Source: Chitinophagaceae bacterium
GTDB lineage: Bacteria > Bacteroidota > Bacteroidia > Chitinophagales > Chitinophagaceae
Direction of reading: 5' to 3'
Assembly (NCBI GenBank): GCA_030151745.1
Contig: JASLDA010000434.1
Coordinates: 1 to 7,508, forward strand
Length of the DNA stretch: 7,508 bases
Under the pieces are notes generated by a model. It had not been told where the DNA came from and ran no database searches. It saw only the letters and a list, made by a program, of their open reading frames with translations. Numbering within the stretch: the first letter of the stretch is position 1; each line of letters starts with the position of its first letter. The position numbers and the translations under genes were made by a program. Shown here piece by piece: positions 1 through 5,122 of this stretch.

Positions 1-124
1 GAAATACATTGAACCGGAATCGCACGGCATGCGATTCCCGGACCGGATTCAGGGAATATACGATCTGCGGCAGCATTGTCATTGCAACCAGCAAGAAATA
101 TCGGATAAGCAGTCGGCTTACCAT
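1..124 (-). CDS. Partial secreted or envelope protein, N-terminus only
   Basis: On the minus strand an ATG at 124-122 opens a frame that stays open for 41 codons to the left edge, so the gene continues outside the window. The peptide begins MVSRLLIRYFLLVAMTML and goes on with PQIVYSLNPVRESHAVRF. It has a positively charged start (R4, R8) followed by a hydrophobic core of about 15 residues, which is a typical signal peptide; cleavage would be near residue 24. After it comes AVRFRFNVF, alternating charged and hydrophobic residues like a beta strand. The gene lies 176 bp downstream of the AraC regulator in the same direction, so it may be its target or co-transcribed. The family cannot be named from 41 residues. 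An OmpA-like or fimbria-associated envelope protein is a guess from the RFRFNV segment alone. The overlapping plus-strand frame at 9-203 has no comparable features. Confidence 0.6.
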   Translation of the reverse strand, partial: MVSRLLIRYFLLVAMTMLPQIVYSLNPVRESHAVRFRFNVF

Positions 125-201
125 TCTGTTTGAACCATGTTTTGTTTGTCTTACAAGGCACAAGGACCAAGACAAGCGGGGTTTACAAGCTTGGTTGCAA
201 T
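81..201. repeat. 10-bp inverted repeat ATTGCAACCA / TGGTTGCAAT
   Basis: The arms 81-90 and 192-201 are perfect reverse complements, separated by 101 nt. The left arm lies inside the signal-peptide coding part of the partial gene and the right arm lies in its upstream region. RNA pairing between them would enclose the translation start at 122-124, so a role in start accessibility is conceivable. A chance match is also possible at this length. Confidence 0.4.
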
Positions 202-300
202 AACTTATTTCAAGTTATGCTGTAATATGTATTGACTTCTAATTGTATTTTGTCGATATGATCGTACAGAAACTGTACCGCAGATTCAATTCTGCCGGGC
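125..300. other. Intergenic gap with several small dyads, no gene seen
   Basis: This AT-richer gap separates the AraC stop codon at 301 from the start of the partial gene at 124; both are on the minus strand. No coding frame is convincing. It holds a 7-bp stem at 200-206/212-218, a 6-bp stem with a 3-nt loop at 264-269/273-278, a 5-bp stem at 280-284/291-295, a CGAT/ATCG dyad at 254-264, and a TTGTCTT/AAGACAA pair at 146-152/169-175. None is followed by a T run in the minus direction, so none is a standard intrinsic terminator. I found no TAnnTTTG box on the minus strand that would serve the partial gene. Confidence 0.5.
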
Positions 301-1152
301 TTAACCCAGCAACTCGCAGGGCTTTAGACCGGTAGCCTTTTTGAAAGCCGTACTGAAATGAGAGATGCTGCTGTAGCCCAGCACTGCGGCTACTTCGGTC
401 ACCGACCGCCCTTCGGCCTGCAGCATATGCTTGGCGGTGGCAATGCGGCGGGCTGCGATATATTCATGTATTGTGCTGCCGGTCAATGTCTTAAACCCTT
501 TCTTCAGGTAGCACTCGTTCATCGCCACCTTTCGTGCCAAGTCCTTGATGGTCAGGCGCTCATCGTAATGAGCATCGAGAATCGCACGGGCTTTATGGAT
601 CTTCTCGCGCTCGGAATCGTAGGCGAGAAACCGGCAGGCCGGCACAGGGCAGGGAGCGAAGGGCATACTCAGCTGCTCGACCGCTTTCCGGAGGATCTGC
701 AGGCTCATCTCCATACCCTGGAGCATACCGGGAAATTCCTGCCGCTCCCGGGCTTCGAGCAGCTGCTGAAGAATTGCCTTCATCGAAGCGTCGACGCGGA
801 GCTCGTGCTCGGCCGTATGATCGAAGCGGAATGCCCGCTCCCGCTGTAGCTGCTCTACCGGCCACTGGCTCAGGAAACCAGGATGAATATGCAGCAGCAG
901 GATCAGATCAGCCTCCTCCTCGCGCTGCAGCGCAAAGGCCAGCTGGAGCCCGAACTCTCCCTCGGAAACCGGGAGGCAAACCAGGCGCCCCGTGTCCTCG
1001 ACAATATCCTTGACGGCCGGCTCATAGATTTCCAGGTGCAACCAGGATGAGATGTCGTGCCGGCTCTGGAGCGCAGGCATGGCCTCCTCCCACAGACGCG
1101 CGATCACGCCCGGGATGCTCGCCGCCTGCTTCAATTTGGTACCAACACGCAT
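301..1152 (-). CDS. AraC-family transcriptional regulator
   Basis: A DNA-binding regulator of 283 residues. The C-terminal ~100 residues are a classic AraC double helix-turn-helix. The first HTH is around 199-222 (LTIKDLARKVAMNECYLKKG), the linker helix runs through YIAARRIATAKHML at 231-244, and the second HTH is around 250-272 with the hallmark VAAVLGYSSISHFSTAFKK. The protein ends at TGLKPCELLG, where members of the family usually end. Residues 1-180 are a divergent sensor domain with a cupin-like patch (LLLHIHPGF, 85-93), which recalls PchR-like regulators of Bacteroidota; the ligand is unknown. The start is uncertain. A TATTTTTG box sits only 5 nt before the ATG at 1152, which would leave almost no leader. 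Met25 (ATG at 1080) is preceded by GGAGGAGG and would give 259 residues. The next gene downstream in the same direction is the partial envelope protein. Confidence 0.92.
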   Translation of the reverse strand: MRVGTKLKQAASIPGVIARLWEEAMPALQSRHDISSWLHLEIYEPAVKDIVEDTGRLVCLPVSEGEFGLQLAFALQREEEADLILLLHIHPGFLSQWPVEQLQRERAFRFDHTAEHELRVDASMKAILQQLLEARERQEFPGMLQGMEMSLQILRKAVEQLSMPFAPCPVPACRFLAYDSEREKIHKARAILDAHYDERLTIKDLARKVAMNECYLKKGFKTLTGSTIHEYIAARRIATAKHMLQAEGRSVTEVAAVLGYSSISHFSTAFKKATGLKPCELLG

Positions 1153-1157
1153 CAGCG

Positions 1158-1165
1158 CAAAAATA
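1158..1165 (-). promoter_or_regulatory. Putative -7 promoter box of the AraC gene
   Basis: Read on the minus strand, 1165 to 1158 is TATTTTTG, an exact match to the Bacteroidota -7 consensus TAnnTTTG. I see no clear TTTG -33 element at the normal distance. Transcription would begin at about 1152-1155, on top of the annotated ATG. That implies either a leaderless mRNA or the downstream start at 1080 with a leader of roughly 70 nt. Confidence 0.5.
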
Positions 1166-1260
1166 CAACCTAATAAATGGCGCGGCCCAGTTGCGCATAC
1201 AGATTCGCCGATTCCTATAGCCTATTGCCCGATAGATATTGAGCAAATCCTGAATTATCC

Positions 1261-1279
1261 TGTTCACTGCATGTGAACA
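1261..1279. promoter_or_regulatory. Operator-like palindrome TGTTCAC-N5-GTGAACA
   Basis: Two perfect 7-bp arms, 1261-1267 and 1273-1279, flank a 5-nt spacer (TGCAT). Size and symmetry fit a site for a dimeric repressor or activator. It lies about 100 bp upstream of the inferred AraC transcription start. It is not followed by a T run on either strand, so it is not a terminator. The cognate protein is unknown. AraC proteins usually bind direct repeats, so a different regulator is as likely. Confidence 0.45.
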
Positions 1280-1289
1280 ATATGCAGCC

Positions 1290-1345
1290 CGCAGCCCATC
1301 GGCCATATATCAATTTATGCATCACTCATAATGCATATGGCTGCG
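1290..1345. repeat. Nested inverted repeats between membrane gene and AraC
   Basis: Three inverted pairs share nearly one centre: CGCAGCC 1290-1296 with GGCTGCG 1339-1345, CCATAT 1303-1308 with ATATGG 1335-1340, and TATGCAT 1316-1322 with ATGCATA 1331-1337. The innermost arms also contain the self-complementary ATGCAT. The second right arm overlaps the first and third, so the pairs are partly alternative structures. Function is unknown; the position fits a folded 3' end of the membrane gene or a protein-binding region upstream of AraC. Confidence 0.4.
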
Positions 1346-1358
1346 GACGCCCTGCAGG

Positions 1359-1375
1359 TTCCAAAAAGCTTGGAA
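1359..1375 (-). repeat. Small hairpin TTCCAA-N5-TTGGAA downstream of membrane gene
   Basis: Perfect 6-bp arms at 1359-1364 and 1370-1375 enclose a 5-nt loop, about 20 nt past the membrane gene's stop codon. On the minus strand a TTTT run comes before the stem, not after it. It could protect or end the 3' end of that mRNA, but it is not a canonical intrinsic terminator. Confidence 0.3.
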
Positions 1376-1385
1376 AATCACCTTG

Positions 1386-1400
1386 TTAACGGCCCGTTAA
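1386..1400. repeat. 15-bp perfect palindrome spanning the membrane gene stop codon
   Basis: TTAACGG (1386-1392), a single C, then CCGTTAA (1394-1400) form a perfect dyad. The TAA stop of the minus-strand membrane gene (1399-1397) lies inside the right arm. It could be a protein-binding site or one part of a 3' mRNA structure together with the hairpin at 1359-1375. Confidence 0.5.
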
Positions 1401-3052
1401 AGCGGCCGGGCGCGGAAGAACCGGTATCCGTGCCCGTCCCAGACTGCCAGGAGCTCCGGCGCATTCCCGTCGCCGGAGCATCGCAATTCGTAAGCGGCAG
1501 GAGATACCATCTCCGCGCTGAAGCCGGCATCCCCGAAGCTCCCGGCATAGTCGGACCCGAACCACCATCGGCGATCTTTATCCCGCAGCCGGATAAGGAA
1601 GCTGCCCGGCCCTTCGGGGATCACATCCGGCTGCACATCTCCGGCCGTATATTCCGAGGCAAAAGCCTCCCGGATATACACCCGCTCCCTATGGGGATAA
1701 AACAGGCGCCGCATCAGCGCGAACTCCCCATCCGGGCCGGCTCCCGTCATCGGGATGCCGCGGTAATTGGCGGCATTATTGAGCAGCAATATGCGCTCAC
1801 CCTGGGCAAACAGGGGAAAACGGCGCTGCATGGATTCTGTGATCGCTTCGGAATGCTCCCACATAGCCGCAAGCTTCCAGGTGCCTGCACCGGATACCAG
1901 GACCGCCAGCACGGAAAGCCCCGCCGCCAGGGCCGGCCGCCGCAGCTGCGCCAGCGCCAGGCTCAGCATCAGGCAGAAAAAAGGCAGCATGAGATACAGG
2001 TAGCGATCGCCCATGACCAGCAGCCGCTCCGGGAACCACATAGGCGAGACCAGCACCATGGCAAGCAGCGTCGCACAGCAGGCCCAGCTGAACACCTGCC
2101 CGGCGGGACTCATCCGCCGGAAGCGGAACAGCATAAAGCTGAGGCTGCAGGCCAGGCCGGCATAAAACAGTCCCGCGCCGCCTATGGTGCAGAAGAACCG
2201 GTGCCAGCCGCTGCGAAAGACCTGCGGCAGATAGCGGCCGCCGAGCAGATGCAGCAGGTAATCCGGCGGCTTGATGGCATAATAGCTCAGCGGATGCCGC
2301 CAGAGCTCCTCGCCAAGCCTGCCGTTGCTGTTGCCGTAGCTCAGGCGCAGCAGCAGCAGGTGGAACGCGAGGATCAGCAGCTGCGGCAGCAGAAAGCTGC
2401 GGGCTCCGCGGCGGATCAGGCCCGGGTCTGCCGCAGGCTTCCCGAAGCGGTACAGCAGCAGCAGGCAAAAACTGAAGCCGGGGGTGAGATAAAACAGCTC
2501 CAGCGAAAAAGAAGCGATCACGTAGAGCACACCGGCCAGGACAGCGAGCCAGGCCCCCGGCCTGTGCAGAAAGGCCTGCAGCAACAGCAACTGGATGAGG
2601 ATGAATCCCAGCCCCTGCAGATAATGGTAGGCCGCTTCCCAGACGATCACCTCGCTCAGGGAGGGGCTCAGCGCAAATAGCAGAACTGCCGTCAGGGAGA
2701 TCCTTCCCGCGGAGGCGATGCCGGAATCCGAAAGCAGCCTCCGGAAGAATGCGAACAGCAAGGCCGTATTCAGGGCCTGCAATCCGGTATGCAGCAGATG
2801 CCAGGCAAGGCGGTTGGCGCCGAAAAGCCGGTAAAGGCCCCAGGTTACCAGCTGTGTCGTCTGGTACAGGCTCCGTACGCGGAAGCCCTTGCGGTTGATA
2901 AAATCGCCGAACGACTGGTGCCGGACGGCGTCGAGCCAGCCCAGGGTATCGCTTACCCAGCCGCAATTGCGGGCCGGCCAGTACAGGATCAGCAGCAGCA
3001 GGAAGCTGCCCGCAAAAACCAGGACCGGGTTGATTCGAAGGAAGCGGGACAT
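1397..3052 (-). CDS. Polytopic GT-C-like membrane protein, putative glycosyltransferase
   Basis: A 551-residue inner-membrane protein. I count about ten to eleven hydrophobic segments, roughly at 9-25, 84-105, 117-135, 143-162, 165-187, 189-202, 219-237, 285-309, 319-340, 350-370 and 374-393. A soluble C-terminal part follows from about 395 to 551. The first external loop carries acidic residues in GWVSDTLGWLD (31-41), where GT-C fold glycosyltransferases place their catalytic Asp. The stretch TTQLVTWGLYRLFGANRLAWH (65-85) and the segment GDRYLYLMLPFF (348-359) resemble the TMTC/PMT-like group, which often has an RYLYLP motif. This points to a lipid-linked sugar transferase for protein or envelope glycosylation, but neither substrate nor exact family can be fixed. 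No sugar-biosynthesis genes lie beside it. It is transcribed away from the DUF1015 gene. I saw no clear -7 box upstream. The start MSRFLRINP puts basic residues right before the first membrane helix. Confidence 0.8.
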   Translation of the reverse strand: MSRFLRINPVLVFAGSFLLLLILYWPARNCGWVSDTLGWLDAVRHQSFGDFINRKGFRVRSLYQTTQLVTWGLYRLFGANRLAWHLLHTGLQALNTALLFAFFRRLLSDSGIASAGRISLTAVLLFALSPSLSEVIVWEAAYHYLQGLGFILIQLLLLQAFLHRPGAWLAVLAGVLYVIASFSLELFYLTPGFSFCLLLLYRFGKPAADPGLIRRGARSFLLPQLLILAFHLLLLRLSYGNSNGRLGEELWRHPLSYYAIKPPDYLLHLLGGRYLPQVFRSGWHRFFCTIGGAGLFYAGLACSLSFMLFRFRRMSPAGQVFSWACCATLLAMVLVSPMWFPERLLVMGDRYLYLMLPFFCLMLSLALAQLRRPALAAGLSVLAVLVSGAGTWKLAAMWEHSEAITESMQRRFPLFAQGERILLLNNAANYRGIPMTGAGPDGEFALMRRLFYPHRERVYIREAFASEYTAGDVQPDVIPEGPGSFLIRLRDKDRRWWFGSDYAGSFGDAGFSAEMVSPAAYELRCSGDGNAPELLAVWDGHGYRFFRARPL

Positions 3053-3104
3053 CGGCAGGAGGCGAAGCTAGCGCAGCATGCAGTTAATTCCTTGGGTTTA
3101 TCGT

Positions 3105-3163
3105 CTGGTTCAAGGTTCAAGGTGTCACCTCCAATGGAGGTGACACCTTGAACCTTGAACCAG
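3105..3163. repeat. 59-bp perfect inverted repeat with internal tandem heptamers
   Basis: The arms 3105-3133 and 3135-3163 are 29 bp each, pair without mismatch and flank a single central A at 3134. From the outside inward the left arm is CT, then two exact GGTTCAA units (3107-3113, 3114-3120), then GGTGTCACC (3121-3129, itself a dyad), then TCCA. The right arm mirrors this, with TTGAACC twice (3148-3161). It lies between two divergent genes and has no T tract at its edges, so it does not look like a transcription terminator. It resembles a dispersed REP-like or other intergenic palindromic element. Whether other copies exist cannot be seen here. Confidence 0.9.
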
Positions 3164-3187
3164 CTCCCGAGCCGGGAGCCCCAGACA

Positions 3188-3218
3188 TATCAATTTATCA
3201 ACATTTCAACGTTTCAAC
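3188..3218 (+). repeat. Short tandem octamer array (consensus NTWTCAAC)
   Basis: Three head-to-tail octamers, TTATCAAC (3195-3202), ATTTCAAC (3203-3210) and GTTTCAAC (3211-3218), follow a partial TATCAA unit at 3188-3193. They end 13 bp before the -7 promoter element of the DUF1015 gene. They share the TTCAA core with the heptamers of the neighbouring palindrome. The array may be a degenerate repeat family or stacked protein-binding sites next to the promoter. Confidence 0.6.
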
Positions 3219-3231
3219 TTCCCGGCAGGCC

Positions 3232-3239
3232 TACTTTTG
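3232..3239 (+). promoter_or_regulatory. Putative -7 promoter box of the DUF1015 gene
   Basis: TACTTTTG is an exact match to the Bacteroidota -7 consensus TAnnTTTG, and GCGCC follows directly. It predicts a transcription start near 3245 and a 5' leader of about 30 nt before the ATG at 3275. A good -33 TTTG is not evident; the octamer GTTTCAAC lies in that area. Confidence 0.65.
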
Positions 3240-3274
3240 CGCCGCGGCCGCCTCAGGCGCCCGGAATTATACTC

Positions 3275-4519
3275 ATGGCGAAAATAACCCCGTTCAAGGG
3301 CCTGCGACCGCTGCAGAGCCTGGCCTCCGAAGTTGCGACCCTGCCCTACGATGTCGTAAACGAGCGCGAAGCCCGTGCCTTCCGCAACCGTCCGTACAAC
3401 TTCTACCACGTCACGCGCTCCGAAATCGACCTGCCCGAAGGCGTCGACGTGCATACGCAGCAAGTCTACGACAAGGCAAAGGAAAACCTGGACGCCATGA
3501 TCAACGACGGCATCCTCGTCCAGGATGCCGACCCCTGCTACTACATCTATGAGCTGGAAATGGACGGCCGCGCCCAAACGGGCCTTATCTGCGGCTCCTC
3601 CGTGGACGACTACAACCAGAACATCGTCCGCAAACATGAGTTCACCCGCCCGGAAAAGGAGCAGGACCGCATCAGCCATATCCTTACGACCCGGGCTCAG
3701 ACAGGCATCGTCTTCCTGGCCTACCGCGACAACAGCGAGGTGCAATCCATCATCGAAGACTGGAAGCGCAGTCATCAGCCGACCTACAACTTCGTCGCCG
3801 AAGACGGCATCCGCCATACCTTCTGGGTGCTGAGCGACTACGCCAAGATCGGGGCCATCACCCACCTCTTCGATCAGGACGTCCCGGAGACCTATATAGC
3901 CGACGGGCACCACCGCGCGGCTTCCGCAGCCAAGGTCTGCGCCCAGATGCGCGAGCATGGCTACAGCATCACCGGCGAAGAATCGTTCAACTACTTCGTG
4001 ACCTGCATCTTCCCGGAAAGTCAGCTGCAAATCCTGGATTACAACCGCACCGTCAAGGATCTGAACAACATGAGCCCGGAGCAATTCATAGAAGCGCTCA
4101 AGGCCGATTTCGAAGTCCGCATCACCGGAAGCACGGAACCATACAAGCCGGCAAGCCCGCATCATTTCGGCATGTACCTGGACGGCAACTGGTATGAATT
4201 GAAAGTGAAGCCCGGCACCTATGTCGACGATCCGACCGGCGTGCTGGATGTGAGCATTCTGCAGAACAACGTGCTCTCCAGGCTGCTCGGCATTCACGAT
4301 CCCCGCACCGACAAGCGCGTGGACTTCGTAGGCGGTATCCGGGGTCTCGGCGAGCTGGAAAAACGTGTAAACAACCGCGAGGCGGCCGCGGCATTTGCCT
4401 GCTATCCGGTAAGCCTGCAGCAGCTTTTCGCCATTGCCGACAGCGGCGAGGTAATGCCGCCCAAGAGCACCTGGTTCGAACCCAAGCTCCGCGATGGGCT
4501 GGTCGTTTACATGATTTAA
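3275..4519 (+). CDS. DUF1015 family protein (ParB/serine-kinase-like)
   Basis: A 414-residue, probably cytoplasmic protein that I recognise as a full-length DUF1015 member. Typical signatures are MAKITPFKGLRP at the N-terminus, LPYDVVNEREA (23-33), NFYHVTRSEIDLP (42-54), YYIYEL (89-94), IVRKHEFTRPEKEQDR (117-132), the signature YIADGHHRAASA (207-218) and the C-terminal PPKSTWFEPKLRDGLVVY (395-412). The ADGHHR segment resembles the active-site region of ParB-like serine kinases such as SerK and SbnI. That relation, from family knowledge, suggests a role in serine or phosphoserine metabolism, but the reaction is unproven. In many Bacteroidota the gene follows serC and serA. Here it is alone, with its own promoter box at 3232 and an intrinsic terminator at 4555. 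The ATG at 3275 is chosen because the family motif begins exactly there and the upstream in-frame extension covers repeats and the promoter. Confidence 0.93.
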   Translation: MAKITPFKGLRPLQSLASEVATLPYDVVNEREARAFRNRPYNFYHVTRSEIDLPEGVDVHTQQVYDKAKENLDAMINDGILVQDADPCYYIYELEMDGRAQTGLICGSSVDDYNQNIVRKHEFTRPEKEQDRISHILTTRAQTGIVFLAYRDNSEVQSIIEDWKRSHQPTYNFVAEDGIRHTFWVLSDYAKIGAITHLFDQDVPETYIADGHHRAASAAKVCAQMREHGYSITGEESFNYFVTCIFPESQLQILDYNRTVKDLNNMSPEQFIEALKADFEVRITGSTEPYKPASPHHFGMYLDGNWYELKVKPGTYVDDPTGVLDVSILQNNVLSRLLGIHDPRTDKRVDFVGGIRGLGELEKRVNNREAAAAFACYPVSLQQLFAIADSGEVMPPKSTWFEPKLRDGLVVYMI

Positions 4520-4533
4520 GACTGAAGATCTCC

Positions 4534-4592
4534 GATTGAATATTTTCAATCCCCGCCCCCGGTATGGCCTGGTGCCACGCCGGGGGCTTTTT
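4534..4592 (+). terminator. Intrinsic terminator of the DUF1015 gene
   Basis: The main stem pairs GCCCCCGG (4555-4562) with CCGGGGGC (4580-4587), has a short inner TGGC/GCCA stem (4565-4568/4574-4577), and is followed by TTTTT (4588-4592). It lies 36 nt past the stop codon. A second perfect hairpin, GATTGAA-TATT-TTCAATC (4534-4551), stands just in front of it. The convergent GNAT gene ends at 4599, but on its strand the stem has no T tract after it, so the element mainly serves the plus strand. Confidence 0.9.
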
Positions 4593-4598
4593 ATGCGC

Positions 4599-5117
4599 TC
4601 AGCTGAATTCCTTCAGCATTACGAAATTGTCGTACGAGTTCACTTCCATCTGGAACGGAGCACTGCCGATCGTGACGTAGCCGTGCTTCTCGTAAAAAGA
4701 GACGGCCCTCGTGTTCGTGGTCAATACCCAGAGCCACATGCAGCGGGTCCCCCTGGACAAAGCCAGCTTTTCGCTCTCCTGCAGGAGCCGCTCTCCGATG
4801 CCCCGGCCACAGAACCAGTCCAGGATATAGAGCTTGCTCAGCTCCGGCGCCGTGACCGCTCCGACCGGGCTCGTCCTGCCGAACCGGACTTCGGCCACGC
4901 CTACCAGATTACCGTTATTCGCCGCGACGATCAGGCTTTCGGGCTGCTCCGCGATAACCCGTTCCAGCCTTTCGACAGAAAACTGTCCCGTGATGAAGTT
5001 GGCGAACTCATCCGAGACGCCTTCACGCCCATAGGTGTGAATATAGACCTGCTTGAACAGGATCGACAGCTTCCTCGCGTCTGAAATATTCGCGGGCCGG
5101 TACTCCATTGCTTTCAT
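4599..5117 (-). CDS. GNAT N-acetyltransferase, PaiA-like
   Basis: A 172-residue cytoplasmic acetyltransferase that would move an acetyl group from acetyl-CoA to an amine. It shows the usual GNAT order. The N-terminal strand and helix YRPANISDARKLSILF cover 6-21. The beta hairpin IVAANNGNLVGVAEVRFG is at 63-80. Motif A, LSKLYILDWFCGRGIGERLL, is at 93-112 and contains the CoA loop. Motif B, with WLWVLTTNTRAVSFYEKHGY, is at 128-147. The spacing and the ends of the protein resemble PaiA of Bacillus, a spermidine/polyamine acetyltransferase, so a small amine is a plausible substrate but unproven. In the CoA loop the usual Q/R-x-x-G-x-G starts with Trp (WFCGRG, 101-106), a mild departure. Met1 and Met4 are both possible starts. 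The gene begins 5 nt after the DUF3830-like gene's stop, so the two form an operon. Confidence 0.9.
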   Translation of the reverse strand: MKAMEYRPANISDARKLSILFKQVYIHTYGREGVSDEFANFITGQFSVERLERVIAEQPESLIVAANNGNLVGVAEVRFGRTSPVGAVTAPELSKLYILDWFCGRGIGERLLQESEKLALSRGTRCMWLWVLTTNTRAVSFYEKHGYVTIGSAPFQMEVNSYDNFVMLKEFS

Positions 5118-5122
5118 ACGGG

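Larger units (their letters stand above)
3053..3274. other. Divergent intergenic region with palindrome and tandem repeats
   Basis: This spacer separates the leftward membrane gene from the rightward DUF1015 gene. It contains the 59-bp perfect palindrome, an octamer array and a -7 promoter element for DUF1015. A frame continuous with DUF1015 extends back to 3155. That frame starts inside the palindrome and runs through the repeats and promoter, with no resemblance to the start of DUF1015 proteins, so I treat it as noncoding. Confidence 0.7.

Noticed and set aside
9..203. 64-residue plus-strand frame near the left edge
   Set aside because: It has no signal peptide or motif and is antisense to a better candidate, the partial secreted gene on the minus strand.
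1331..2680. Long plus-strand open frame opposite the membrane gene
   Set aside because: Its translation is Gln/Arg/Pro-rich low-complexity sequence with no domain, as expected from the antisense of a Leu/Ala-rich membrane protein in GC-rich DNA.
1797..2966. Long minus-strand frame overlapping the membrane gene
   Set aside because: Ala/Arg/Pro-rich shadow in another frame. The 551-residue frame gives ordered transmembrane segments and a complete protein.
3105..3163. The 59-bp palindrome as a transcription terminator or CRISPR unit
   Set aside because: It lies between divergent genes with no T tract, and there are no regularly spaced repeats or spacers.
1307..3198. Identical 12-mer ATATCAATTTAT at 1307-1318 and 3187-3198
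   Set aside because: A few 12-base matches are expected by chance in 7.5 kb, and similarity does not extend beyond it.
3155..3274. Forty-residue N-terminal extension of the DUF1015 protein
   Set aside because: It begins inside the 59-bp palindrome and passes through the octamer array and the promoter box. Family members start at MAKITPFKGLRP.
3206..4549. Long minus-strand frame opposite the DUF1015 gene
   Set aside because: Val/Gly/Asp-rich antisense shadow with no recognisable motif. It runs through the promoter and terminator of the well-supported DUF1015 gene.
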